Position numbers and translations under genes: made by a program
Notes under the pieces: model-generated
Seen by the model: the letters and a program-made list of their open reading frames with translations, nothing else
What the model was told of the DNA's origin: nothing
Databases searched by the model: none
Origin: Albibacillus kandeliae
GTDB lineage: Bacteria; Pseudomonadota; Alphaproteobacteria; Rhodobacterales; Rhodobacteraceae
Direction: 5' to 3'
Length of the DNA stretch: 64,000 nt
Assembly (NCBI RefSeq): GCF_003116585.1
Contig: NZ_QEHM01000012.1
Span: 1 to 64,000 of the forward strand
Part shown: positions 42,028 through 50,209 of the stretch, piece after piece
Layout: each line of letters starts with the position of its first letter
Position numbering within the stretch: position 1 is the stretch's first letter

Positions 42028-42960
42028 TCACTCGGCATTGGAGGGCGGGAAGCCCGGATCGGGACGTCCCATCATGACGGCGCGCTGTGCCGGGGTCGGC
42101 GGGCCTGCGGTCATCCACTGGTCCATCTTCTCGGGCACGTCGCGCGGCCAGACCTGCGCCTCGTGGGTCATCTCGTCGATCTGCTGCACCTCGGAGGTGA
42201 ACTCGATGACGAAGCCCGAAGGCGACACGAAGTAGGCGAAGGGGTTGTCGCCGGGGCCGTGACGGCCCGGGCCCCAGGACGGTACCTGACCCTTCTGCTT
42301 CATCCGGCCGATGCCGCGCATGAAGTCGTTGAGCGAGGCCATCTCGAAGGCGATGTGGTTGACGCTGGCATAGGGCGCGCGGACCAGTGCGATGCAGTGG
42401 TGATCCACCGTCTCCATATCCTGTGCCGACCGCAGAAAGACCATCTGGTCCGCCGAGTAGTCGGACACGCGGAAGCCGAGGACGTCGCAGTACCAGGCTT
42501 CGGTCGCCTCCATGTCGGGGGTGTTCAGTACGCAGTGCGTGACCTTGCGGGGATAGGCGAACTTGGCTTCCGGCTCGCGCATCGCCAGATCGGTGGTGAA
42601 CCGCAGGCGGCGGAAATCCGGGTCCAGCATCTCGAACCCGTAGCCGCCGATGGCATCCGCGAATTCGGCAGGCGCGCCCAGCACGGTCTGGCCCTTGGCC
42701 ACCACCTGCGCATGCAACGCGTCGATCGAGGCGCGGTCGGGCATGCCGAGGTGAATGTACTCGATGCCGTAGCTCGCGCCATCCTTCAGGGCGTAGATGA
42801 ACGGCTCCTTGCCGGTTCCGGCAAGGTAGACGACACCCTCTTCTTCCTTGGCGATCTCAAGGCCCCAGTCGTTGACGTAGAAGTTCTTGGTTGCCGTCAT
42901 CCCCGGCGCGCGCATCACGATGCCGCGCAGATGACCTACCCGAACCATGTCGGTGCTCAT
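42028..42960 (-). CDS. extradiol-type dioxygenase (VOC superfamily)
   Basis: A 310-residue two-module vicinal-oxygen-chelate protein similar to 2,3-dihydroxybiphenyl 1,2-dioxygenases. The C-terminal module carries a likely 2-His-1-Glu triad: His in KVTHCVLNTPDM, His in SVNHIAFEMA and Glu in GFVIEFTSE. It probably opens a catechol-like ring next to a hydroxyl. The following hydrolase gene overlaps it by 4 bases, as in classical meta-cleavage modules where the hydrolase cuts the ring-fission product. Confidence 0.86.
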   Translation of the reverse strand: MSTDMVRVGHLRGIVMRAPGMTATKNFYVNDWGLEIAKEEEGVVYLAGTGKEPFIYALKDGASYGIEYIHLGMPDRASIDALHAQVVAKGQTVLGAPAEFADAIGGYGFEMLDPDFRRLRFTTDLAMREPEAKFAYPRKVTHCVLNTPDMEATEAWYCDVLGFRVSDYSADQMVFLRSAQDMETVDHHCIALVRAPYASVNHIAFEMASLNDFMRGIGRMKQKGQVPSWGPGRHGPGDNPFAYFVSPSGFVIEFTSEVQQIDEMTHEAQVWPRDVPEKMDQWMTAGPPTPAQRAVMMGRPDPGFPPSNAE

Positions 42961-43811
42961 GCTAGGGTCTCCTTCTTGTTGTGGGGGCGCGGAACCGCCG
43001 ACGTGCCGTTCAGGCAGGCCAGCAGGGCCGCGGAAAACTCGGCCGGAGTCTCGACATGCAGGGCATGTCCGGTCTCCGGCACTTCGATGATGTCCAGTCC
43101 GCCGAGCGCCTCGGCGGCGCGTTCGCTCTGGGTGCGCGGGGTGACCACGTCGCCGGTGCCCCAGACGATGTGCACGGGGACCGTGACCGCGCGCAGGCTG
43201 TCGGCCAGCCGACCGGAGGCCAGCATCCGCACCGCCTGCCCGTAGCCGGGCATGGTGACGGCGGCCATCGCGTCGGTGACCCGCGCGAGCGCCTCGGGCC
43301 GGGCCTCGGGCTGCGCCACGAGGCGCGGCGCCCGCTTCTCGGCAAAGGCGCGGGCCCCGAGGGTGTCCAGTTCCGCCAGCCGGGCGGCGGTCGCCTCCGA
43401 CAGGGGGCTACCCGGCGCAACGCCGTGGCCCGCCGCACAGGCGCCCAGCAGCACGGTGTCGACCCGGCCGGGATGATCGGCGGCAAAGCGCGCCGCCATC
43501 AGGGTGCCCAGCGAATGGCCCAGCAGCGTGACCCGCTCAAGGCCGAGGGCGTCAAGGAAACCCAGCAGCGCCGCCGCGTAGTCGGCCTCGACCGGCCAGT
43601 CCTTGGCCAGCGGCGCAGAGGCGCCGTATCCCGGTGCGTTCCATGCGATCACGTCCCAGTCCGCCGGCAGGTGGCCCAGCATCGGAAGGAAGCTCCCGGC
43701 ATTGGACCCGATGCCATGCAGGCAGACCAGGCAGCGCCCGGAGCCTTCCCGACGCCAGTACGAGATACCGGCGGCGGTGGCGTGGGTGACGGAAGGAACG
43801 GAACCGGTCAT
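42957..43811 (-). CDS. alpha/beta hydrolase, meta-cleavage-product hydrolase-like
   Basis: A 284-residue alpha/beta hydrolase: oxyanion region VCLHGIGSNAGSF, nucleophile elbow LLGHSLGTLMA (Ser), Asp in HIVWGTGDVVTP and His in ETGHALHVETP. Its stop/start overlap with the dioxygenase gene and its size favour hydrolysis of a C-C bond in a ring-fission product, though esterase or lactonase action is possible. It is 3 bases downstream of the permease gene. Confidence 0.85.
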   Translation of the reverse strand: MTGSVPSVTHATAAGISYWRREGSGRCLVCLHGIGSNAGSFLPMLGHLPADWDVIAWNAPGYGASAPLAKDWPVEADYAAALLGFLDALGLERVTLLGHSLGTLMAARFAADHPGRVDTVLLGACAAGHGVAPGSPLSEATAARLAELDTLGARAFAEKRAPRLVAQPEARPEALARVTDAMAAVTMPGYGQAVRMLASGRLADSLRAVTVPVHIVWGTGDVVTPRTQSERAAEALGGLDIIEVPETGHALHVETPAEFSAALLACLNGTSAVPRPHNKKETLA

Positions 43812-43814
43812 GGC

Positions 43815-44684
43815 TCAGTGGTCCTGGCGTTCGAGGTAGTGCAGCACACGCTTCTCGACCGCCGCGACGGCGAAGTAGAGCGCGATGCCGATCACGGTCA
43901 GCAGGATGATGGCGTTGAACACCATCGCGGTGTTGGCCTGACCCTCGCCGTAGCTGATCAGGAAGCCGAGGCCGGTGTTGCCGCCCACCAGTTCACCCAC
44001 GGTCACACCGATCACGGCGAGCGTGGCGCCGATGCGCAGACCGGCAAACAGGTTCGGCAGCGAGGACGGGACCTCGATCTTGCGGAAGATGGTCAGGCGG
44101 TTCATCGAGTAGACCCGCGCGAGGTTGATCAGGTCACGGTCCACCGTCTTCATCGACTGCAGCACGTTGACGAGGATCGGGAAGAAGACGACCAGCACGG
44201 TCACCAGCAGCTTCGGGATCGAGTTGTAGCCGAACCACATGATGAACAGCGGGGCAAAGGCCACCTTGGGCGCGATCTGAAGCGCAAGGATATAAGGCGA
44301 CAGAACCCGTTCCCACAGGCGCGACAGGCCCAGCAGGTACCCCGATGCCGCGCCGAGCAGACCGCCGAGGCCGAACCCGACCAGCGCCGAGATCAGCGTG
44401 GACATGAAGTGCTTGAGAAGGGCCTCGCGCTGCAGCATGTTCCCGAATTCCTCGATGCAGTTGCTGAGGGTCGGGATGATGTAGCGCGGCACATCCAGCA
44501 GCGGCGGCAGGAACTCCCAGGCCGCCAGGAAGACGACACCGACACCTATCATGGCGGCCAGTTCGATACCGGAACCGGAAATGCCCTTGCGCGTCGGTTT
44601 GCTCATCTTTTTTGCCTTCGGGTGGGGGGCACCGGAGGAAACCTCCGGTGCGCCGTCGTTGAGGGATGCGGTGGTGTCAGCCAT
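43815..44684 (-). CDS. taurine/nitrate-type ABC transporter permease
   Basis: A 289-residue permease of the SsuC/TauC family with about six hydrophobic segments and the binding-protein-dependent EAA loop (LGLSRLWERVLSPYI then ALQIAPKVAFAPLF). A charged cytoplasmic N-terminal extension precedes the first helix. A GTG at 44690 overlapping the previous stop is an alternative to the ATG at 44684. Forms an importer with the binding protein and ATPase encoded directly upstream. Confidence 0.9.
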   Translation of the reverse strand: MADTTASLNDGAPEVSSGAPHPKAKKMSKPTRKGISGSGIELAAMIGVGVVFLAAWEFLPPLLDVPRYIIPTLSNCIEEFGNMLQREALLKHFMSTLISALVGFGLGGLLGAASGYLLGLSRLWERVLSPYILALQIAPKVAFAPLFIMWFGYNSIPKLLVTVLVVFFPILVNVLQSMKTVDRDLINLARVYSMNRLTIFRKIEVPSSLPNLFAGLRIGATLAVIGVTVGELVGGNTGLGFLISYGEGQANTAMVFNAIILLTVIGIALYFAVAAVEKRVLHYLERQDH

Positions 44685-44686
44685 GT

Positions 44687-45679
44687 TCACTCCGTGGGTG
44701 CGGCGAACTGGTTGTCGAAGTAGTCCTCGACCGGCAGGGTCTCGGTGACGATTTCGTTCTTCTTGTAGAACTCTGCCACCGCGGCCATGCGCTCGGGATC
44801 GATCATGCCCAGTTTCGTCATGTCATCGGTCGCGTAGACCAGGTTGGTGTAGCGCTTCATGATGTCTTCCAGCATCGCGGCCTTGCCTTCGAACTGGGGG
44901 ATGTTCTCGGCCAGCAGCTTGGACGATCCCGCCGGGTCCTCCATCACGTCGCGCATGCCCTTCAGGGTCGCCTGCACAAAGGCCTTCACGACCTCGGGAC
45001 GTTCCGCGATCATCTTGTCGGAGGCGAGGATCGCCTGCGCCATCGCCGGGAACAGGTCGTTGATCGGAACGATGGTCAGCTCGATGCCTGCGCCCTCGAT
45101 CGCGGCGGCCCAGTCCGGTGTGCCCGAGATCGCGTCCAGATCACCCGAGATCATCAGCTGGACCATACCGGCGGGGCCGACGGCCTGGATGTTGGCGTCG
45201 TTCTTGGTCATCCCCTGCGAGGCCAGCGCGGCGAGCAGGTTGTAATAGGTGGTGTCCTGGAAGGCCATCACGCCGATGTCCTTGCCCTTCAGCCCGGCCA
45301 CGTCGGTCGCGCCGCTGTCCTTGCGGATGACCATCTGGGTCAGGGCCTTGCCGCCCAGAACCGCCACGGCTTTCACGTCCAGCCCGTTCGGGCGGATGAT
45401 GATCGGGGTGTCGCCGATGCCGCCGCCGAGGTCCGAGTTGCCTGCCGCGACCTGCTTCGCCACGTCGGCGCCGCCCTTGCCGATGGCCCAGCTCACGTCG
45501 AGCCCGGCGTCTTCATAGTAGCCCTTCACGCGGGCCACCTGGAACGGGGTGAAAGCCGGCAGGAAGTCGGGCGCCGGGAACAGGTAGCTCACCTTTTCCT
45601 GGGCATGGGACACGGCCGGCAGGGTCGCCAGCGCCGTCGCGACAGCGAAAGTTGCCGCTTTCACAAAACCAAAACGCAT
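44687..45679 (-). CDS. NMT1/taurine-type ABC transporter substrate-binding protein
   Basis: A 330-residue periplasmic protein with a Sec signal peptide (cleavage probably after SHA near residue 26, before QEKVSYLF). The NMT1/THI5-like fold is shown by FQVARVKGYYEDAGLDV, GGADVAKQVAAGNSDLG and GLKGKDIGVMAFQDTT. Relatives bind taurine, sulfonates, phthalates, nitrate or thiamine precursors. In this operon an aromatic or heteroaromatic acid is the likely ligand. It lies 24 bases after the ATPase gene. Confidence 0.9.
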   Translation of the reverse strand: MRFGFVKAATFAVATALATLPAVSHAQEKVSYLFPAPDFLPAFTPFQVARVKGYYEDAGLDVSWAIGKGGADVAKQVAAGNSDLGGGIGDTPIIIRPNGLDVKAVAVLGGKALTQMVIRKDSGATDVAGLKGKDIGVMAFQDTTYYNLLAALASQGMTKNDANIQAVGPAGMVQLMISGDLDAISGTPDWAAAIEGAGIELTIVPINDLFPAMAQAILASDKMIAERPEVVKAFVQATLKGMRDVMEDPAGSSKLLAENIPQFEGKAAMLEDIMKRYTNLVYATDDMTKLGMIDPERMAAVAEFYKKNEIVTETLPVEDYFDNQFAAPTE

Positions 45680-45703
45680 TGTCTTCTCCTTGTTGGTCGG
45701 CTC

Positions 45704-46483
45704 TCAGGCCGCTTGGTTTTCTAGGTGCAGGGTGTCGAACAGACGCTTCACGTAGACCCCTGCCTGGGGCTCGAGCGAGCGCGCCAGCGGGTCCTGCCGA
45801 TTGCCGAGTTCGATGGGGAACTCGTCGACGACGGTGCCGGGACGGCCCGACATCACGACGACGCGGTCAGCCATGATCACCGCCTCGTTGAGGTCGTGGG
45901 TGATCAGCACGCAGGTCACGCCGGACTCGGCGATGGTCCGGGCGAAATGGCGTTGCAGCACCAGCTTGGTCTGCGCGTCCAGCGCCGAGAAGGGTTCGTC
46001 CAGCAGGATGATGTCGGGCTGGATGACCAGCGTCCGGGCCAGGGCCGCGCGCTGGCGCATACCGCCGGAAAGCTGGTGCGGGTACTTGTCGGCGAACTCG
46101 GCCAGCTTCATGCGCGCCAGTTCCTCCATCGCGCGCTCGCGCCGCTCTGCCCGGGTCATCTTCTTCTCTTCGAGCCCGAACTCGACGTTCTTGACGATGG
46201 TGCGCCAGGGCAGCAGCAGGTCCTTCTGCAGCATGAAGCCCACTTCGGGGCGGGTGCCGGTGACCACTTCGCCGTCGATCAGGACCTCGCCGTGGGTCGC
46301 GCCGTAGAGGCCCGAAACCATGTTGAGGATCGTCGACTTGCCACAGCCGGAGGGGCCGACGACGGCCACCAGTTCGCCCGCCTTGACCGAGAAGCTCATG
46401 TTCTCGACCGCGGTGATCGCATGGCCCGAGTTCTGGTCGGGGAAGATCTTCGTGATGTTCCGGAGTTCCAGGCTGGAGGTCAT
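45704..46483 (-). CDS. taurine/nitrate-type ABC transporter ATPase
   Basis: A 259-residue ATPase of the SsuB/TauB family: Walker [12 protein letters not shown] near residue 40, the FMLQKDLLLPWRTI Q-loop, signature LSGGMRQRAALARTL and Walker B IILLDEPFSALD. It energises the importer formed with the permease at 43815-44684. It is 31 bases downstream of the pentapeptide-like gene. Confidence 0.92.
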   Translation of the reverse strand: MTSSLELRNITKIFPDQNSGHAITAVENMSFSVKAGELVAVVGPSGCGKSTILNMVSGLYGATHGEVLIDGEVVTGTRPEVGFMLQKDLLLPWRTIVKNVEFGLEEKKMTRAERRERAMEELARMKLAEFADKYPHQLSGGMRQRAALARTLVIQPDIILLDEPFSALDAQTKLVLQRHFARTIAESGVTCVLITHDLNEAVIMADRVVVMSGRPGTVVDEFPIELGNRQDPLARSLEPQAGVYVKRLFDTLHLENQAA

Positions 46484-46514
46484 GATCTTTTCCTGTCGTT
46501 TCAGCAGATTGGTG

Positions 46515-47150
46515 TCAGTTCCAGAGATAGCCGTAGAGACGGATCTGGGGCGTCAGCCGCGCCAGTGTCGTGGTGCCGGCGTCGTCGAACCTGACATGCC
46601 GGAGCCACGTGCGGCCGTGAATTTCCATGCCGGTCGCGGTCACCCGCGACTTGAAGCGCGCCCCGTCGGCCCAGAGGCCGCCCAGCGCGTCGGTCTGTTC
46701 GAGGCTGACCGGCCCGGCAAAGCGGGCGGCCGCGCAGGAGAGCGAGCCGAGCACCTGGAGGTTGTCCAGGAAGGCGGTGCCGTTGATCTCGGCGCGGTCC
46801 AGCACCAGCGCCCCCCAGAACTCGGACTTGGAGAGCGCGAGGTTCCCCGCGACCGACGATCCGTCGAGCCGCAGGTCGGTACCGAAGCGCGCGCCGATGG
46901 CCGAGACGCGCGACTGGAAGGTGCAGTTGCGGAACCAGCTGATGCCCTGCGTCACGCAGCCGTCCAGCAGCACCGGCCCTTCGAACAGCGTGCCCGACAG
47001 GTCGAAACCGCAGAGCTCCCGCTCGCGCAGGTCCAGCGCACCGGTCACCCGGCGCCCCCGGAGATCGACCGCGGCCTTCGCCTCGAACGGCCGGGACACG
47101 GCGTCGAGCACCGCCTCCGGAGCGATCGGGATGAGGGCCGCGTCCATCAT
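46515..47150 (-). CDS. pentapeptide-repeat-like protein in a Rieske operon
   Basis: A 211-residue protein whose middle (about residues 28-185) repeats the five-residue pattern of a right-handed square beta-helix, with hydrophobic or Phe residues every fifth position (FDLSGTLFEGPVLLDG, FRNCTFQSRV, RLDGSSVAGNLALSKSEFWG, LDRAEINGTAFLDNL). No signal peptide or membrane segment is seen. Such helices can mimic DNA or act as scaffolds; function here is unknown. The start overlaps the Rieske stop as TGATG, so it is translationally coupled to the oxygenase, which makes an accessory role plausible. Confidence 0.78.
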   Translation of the reverse strand: MMDAALIPIAPEAVLDAVSRPFEAKAAVDLRGRRVTGALDLRERELCGFDLSGTLFEGPVLLDGCVTQGISWFRNCTFQSRVSAIGARFGTDLRLDGSSVAGNLALSKSEFWGALVLDRAEINGTAFLDNLQVLGSLSCAAARFAGPVSLEQTDALGGLWADGARFKSRVTATGMEIHGRTWLRHVRFDDAGTTTLARLTPQIRLYGYLWN

Positions 47151-48205
47151 CAGGCCGACTGCTTGCCCGCAGCATCCTGCGCGTCGAGAGCCTTGAAGTG
47201 CTCCTTGGCGCGGCGCACCAGCATCTGACGCAGGCGCGAAACGCCGATGTCGTGCTGGTAGAGCATCTCGCGGCGGCGCGCGTCGTCGGGGATCGACTCG
47301 AGCATGGTGCGGTCCTGCTCCAGCACGTGCCAGTGCCGGTCTTCGAGGAACGCGCGGTAGAGGAAGCGCCAGCTCTCGGCCGAGACCCCCTGCACATTGC
47401 GGCAGCGCCAGAAGAAGCTGTGGTGGGTGTGTTCGTCGATCGGCGTCGCGAAACCGACGATGCGGAAGGGGCCGCCGGGGCCCGCGCCGTCCGGGTAGGG
47501 AATGTCGAGGCGGAAGTACATCATGCCTTCCTCCATCACCACTTCGGTATAGTCGAAGTTGACGCCCTGCTGCGACACGCGCTCGATCTGGAAGCCGTGC
47601 TCGCGCTTCTCCAGCTTCATGGTGTCCTGCTTGGAGCCATAGGCCAGCGTGAAGCTGCTGGCATGCAGGTAGGAGGCGTGCATCGGGTCGGCCGCGTTGT
47701 CGAGGCTGAAGCGATAGCTGCAATCCCAGTTGGTCATGCAGGGGAAGACCTGCCATTCGTCCGAGGTCAACTCGACCGGCGGTACGAACGCGGGCGCTTC
47801 GGGACGATCGGCGGACGGCATGTAGAGGAACACCGCCCCACCCGCCTCGGCGCATTCGTAGGATGTCAGCGCCTTGCGGCCCTCCAGCGCGCAGTCGGGC
47901 ATCGCGGGCACGCGGACAACGGTGCCGGTGCCGTCCACGGTCACACCGTGGTACCAGCAGGCGATATTGCCGTCCTGCACGTTGCCCAGCGACAGCTTGG
48001 CGCCGCGGTGCGGGCAGAAATCCTCGACGCAGCGGACCTTGCCGGCGCCATCTCGCCACATGACGAGGTTCTCGCCCATGATCTTGCGGGCCAGGGGCTT
48101 GCCGGTTTTCAGCTGGACCGAGGTTGCCACCGGGGTCCAGAAACCGCGCACGCCGCGGCTGATGTAATCGTCGACGCGGTCACGGACGTTTTCACTCGCT
48201 TGCAT
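47150..48205 (-). CDS. Rieske non-haem iron ring-hydroxylating oxygenase, alpha subunit
   Basis: A 351-residue Rieske oxygenase of the phthalate-dioxygenase/vanillate-demethylase type (alpha subunit only). The [2Fe-2S] ligands are Cys64-x-His66 and Cys83-x2-His86 (CPHRG, CWYHG). The mononuclear iron site shows ADPMHASYLH, with bridging Asp and two His. It catalyses hydroxylation or O/N-demethylation of an aromatic compound using electrons from a reductase chain. No Rieske-type reductase or ferredoxin gene is adjacent, but a flavodoxin and NADPH reductase close the same operon. It follows the small HTH gene by 18 bases. Confidence 0.92.
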   Translation of the reverse strand: MQASENVRDRVDDYISRGVRGFWTPVATSVQLKTGKPLARKIMGENLVMWRDGAGKVRCVEDFCPHRGAKLSLGNVQDGNIACWYHGVTVDGTGTVVRVPAMPDCALEGRKALTSYECAEAGGAVFLYMPSADRPEAPAFVPPVELTSDEWQVFPCMTNWDCSYRFSLDNAADPMHASYLHASSFTLAYGSKQDTMKLEKREHGFQIERVSQQGVNFDYTEVVMEEGMMYFRLDIPYPDGAGPGGPFRIVGFATPIDEHTHHSFFWRCRNVQGVSAESWRFLYRAFLEDRHWHVLEQDRTMLESIPDDARRREMLYQHDIGVSRLRQMLVRRAKEHFKALDAQDAAGKQSA

Positions 48206-48223
48206 GTCAGGCTCCTTCGCTGA

Positions 48224-48484
48224 TCAGGCCCCGATGCCGTGTTCGGCATGGGCTGCGTCGTGCGACGCGTTGATGGCTTTGAGTTCGGCTTCGAGCACGT
48301 CCAGCGACCAGGCGCCGCTCTCTCCCGAGGGACGGGGCGTGCCGCGCTCGTTCAGCTTGTCGGCAACCTTCGCAAAGTCGTGCTCGCCCGTCTCGTAGAT
48401 GCGCTCCAGCGCGTTGGCGAAGGCCAGTTCGCCCTCCGTCAGCTCGCGCCCCCGGGACTGGTTCTTCAACGCTGGGTCTTGCAT
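48224..48484 (-). CDS. small recombinase-like helix-turn-helix protein
   Basis: An 86-residue protein starting MQDPALKNQSRGRELTEGEL and continuing ALERIYETGEHDFAKVADKLNERGTPRPSGE. The KLNERGTPRPSGE segment resembles the resolvase/recombinase helix-turn-helix (recombinase-like HTH group), with no catalytic domain. AGGGAG lies about 9 bases upstream of the ATG at 48484; the longer frame upstream was rejected. As first gene of the operon it may regulate it or act with the oxygenase. Function not established. Confidence 0.7.
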   Translation of the reverse strand: MQDPALKNQSRGRELTEGELAFANALERIYETGEHDFAKVADKLNERGTPRPSGESGAWSLDVLEAELKAINASHDAAHAEHGIGA

Positions 48485-48510
48485 CCCTAGCACTCCCTTT
48501 CTTGCGATTT

Positions 48511-48524
48511 GTTCAAATGTGAAC
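48511..48524. promoter_or_regulatory. dyad in the divergent Rieske / RidA promoter
   Basis: GTTCA-AATG-TGAAC is a perfect 5-bp dyad between the leftward 15-gene operon and the rightward small gene. On the plus strand it falls between a TTGCGA (48502-48507) and a TATAGT (48526-48531), 18 bases apart, so a bound protein would block that promoter. The nearby IclR gene at 49364 is a candidate binder. Confidence 0.45.
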
Positions 48525-48619
48525 GTATAGTTCTTATTTGCAATCATGCCGATTCGCGGTACTCTGATCAAGACAAATCGATGACACGGCCTGAAAACGC
48601 CTGAAAAATAGGAGCCGAA

Positions 48620-48952
48620 ATGAGCGAGACGGTGATGCTGACCGTGTTCCTGAAGCACGACCAGTCCAAGAATTTGGAACAGATTCAGGCTCATCTTGGC
48701 GAGCAGGAGTGGTGGAAGGGGTTTCCGCCCGAAGGTGCTGAAATTTTAAGCTGGAACGTGGTGATGGGCATCGGCCAGGTCGTCACCCTGCGCATGCCGC
48801 CCGAGATCCTGCCCAAGGTAAACGTGGAACTGGAGCGCCGCGCCTGGGGCGTTTTCTCGACCGAGTTCTTCCCGACCTACGACTTCGTTCCGGTCCGCGA
48901 ACGGCTGGCGCGGGAATGGGAAGAAAAGAAGAAGGACAAGTCAGGTGAGTGA
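48620..48952 (+). CDS. uncharacterised 110-residue protein upstream of RidA
   Basis: A soluble 110-residue protein: MSETVMLTVFLKHDQSKNLE, then EWWKGFPPEGAEILSWNV, MGIGQVVTLRMPPEILP and WGVFSTEFFPTYDF, with a lysine-rich tail. The alternating strand/helix pattern suggests a ferredoxin-like alpha+beta barrel, but I do not recognise the family. Good ribosome binding site (ATAGGAGCCGAA). It overlaps the ridA start by 8 bases, so the two are coupled. It is divergent from the Rieske operon. Confidence 0.75.
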   Translation: MSETVMLTVFLKHDQSKNLEQIQAHLGEQEWWKGFPPEGAEILSWNVVMGIGQVVTLRMPPEILPKVNVELERRAWGVFSTEFFPTYDFVPVRERLAREWEEKKKDKSGE

Positions 48953-49328
48953 GCCCGTCGCGATAACTTCGGCAGAGGTTCCCGGCCCGGTGCCGGGCCT
49001 CTTCTCGAACGCGGTGGTCTGCGATGGCATCGTCTATGTCTCGGGCCAGCACGCCGGCGGCCCCGACGGACCGGCCAGCGACAGCATGTACGAGCAGGCG
49101 CGCGAAGCCCTGCGCCGCGTGGTCGCCCTGGTCGAGGCCGCGGGCGGCCGCAGGGACCGCATCGTCAAGATCACGGTCCTGGTCACCGACATGTCCCGCA
49201 AGGACGAGGTCGGCCGGGCACGCCGCGAGACATTTACAGGCACGGTTCCGGCCGCCACGATGATGGAGGTCTCTGCCTTCATCGATCCGAGGCTGCTGGT
49301 GGAAATCGAAGCGGTCGCGCACCTCTGA
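48945..49328 (+). CDS. RidA family protein (imine/enamine deaminase)
   Basis: A 127-residue RidA/YjgF/UK114 protein starting at a GTG inside the previous gene. Family features: FSNAVVCDGIVYVSGQH near the N-terminus, AREALRRVVALVEAAGG, VLVTDMSRKDEV and the C-terminal LVEIEAVAHL. The residue usually Arg105 in Escherichia coli RidA is not obvious, so it may be a RidA subgroup with another substrate, such as the 2-aminomuconate deaminase-like members. It lies next to an aromatic catabolic operon, which would fit. Confidence 0.87.
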   Translation: MSEPVAITSAEVPGPVPGLFSNAVVCDGIVYVSGQHAGGPDGPASDSMYEQAREALRRVVALVEAAGGRRDRIVKITVLVTDMSRKDEVGRARRETFTGTVPAATMMEVSAFIDPRLLVEIEAVAHL

Positions 49329-49363
49329 CGCCGCCGACAGGACAGTTGAGCAAGAGAACCCGA

Positions 49364-50209
49364 ATGGCCCGGATACAGACCGAGACACCCGAGATCGCCC
49401 CTCCCCCGGCACCCGAGACCGAGGAGAAGGCCACACCCTCCTACGACGTGCCCCCGGTCACGCGGGCCATCATGCTGCTGCGCTACATCGCGGCGGGCAA
49501 CCGCTGCCGCAACATCGCCAAGGCCTCGCAGGACGTGGGCATCAACCGCACCACGCTGATCCGGCTCCTGCATACGCTGGAACGCGAAGAGATGATCGAC
49601 AAGGCGCCCGAGGGCGAAGGCTATGTCTTGGGCTTCGGCGTTCTCGAACTGGCCTCGAGCCTGCTGGGCAGCAGCGACATCGCACGCGCCGCACGGCCGA
49701 TCCTGCACCACCTCGCCTCCGAAACCGGCCTGTCCGCGCATCTCGGGGTGCTGGCCGGGACCGATGTCATCGTGCTGGTGCGCGAGACGCCCGAGGTGCA
49801 ACTGGTCTCGAACATCCGTGTCGGCAGCCGCCTGCCCGCCTATGCCACGGTGATGGGGCGCATGATCCTGTCGCACATGCCCGGAGCACAGGTGACCGCC
49901 CTGCTTTCGGGCTACACCTTTGCCGCCATCACCGACCAGACCCCGACCACCATCGAGAGCCTGTCGGTGCAACTGAAGATCGACCGCGAAGCCGGAATCG
50001 CTTGGTCGGTCGCCTTCTACGAGGAAGGGATCGGGTCGTGCTCCTGCGTGGTGCTCGACCAGAACGATCACCCCGTTGGCGCCATCAGCCTCTCGGGGCC
50101 GCAGGCGAACTTCGAGGAAGGGTCGGAAAAGCGCCTGCAGATCGCGGCGGGCGTGCGCGACGGGGCCCGGCGCCTCTCGGCGCTGATGGGCCACCTCGGG
50201 TCGGCCTGA
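49364..50209 (+). CDS. IclR family transcriptional regulator
   Basis: A 281-residue IclR protein. The ATG at 49364 is preferred; a TTG at 49346 would add six residues. After a proline/glutamate-rich N-terminus, the winged helix is at about 30-95 (VTRAIMLLRYIAAGNRC, VGINRTTLIRLLHTLEREEMI) and the effector domain follows (ILHHLASETGLSAHLGVLAG). It is co-directional with ridA. It is a likely controller of the Rieske operon or the RidA unit through the divergent region at 48485-48619. Confidence 0.88.
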   Translation: MARIQTETPEIAPPPAPETEEKATPSYDVPPVTRAIMLLRYIAAGNRCRNIAKASQDVGINRTTLIRLLHTLEREEMIDKAPEGEGYVLGFGVLELASSLLGSSDIARAARPILHHLASETGLSAHLGVLAGTDVIVLVRETPEVQLVSNIRVGSRLPAYATVMGRMILSHMPGAQVTALLSGYTFAAITDQTPTTIESLSVQLKIDREAGIAWSVAFYEEGIGSCSCVVLDQNDHPVGAISLSGPQANFEEGSEKRLQIAAGVRDGARRLSALMGHLGSA

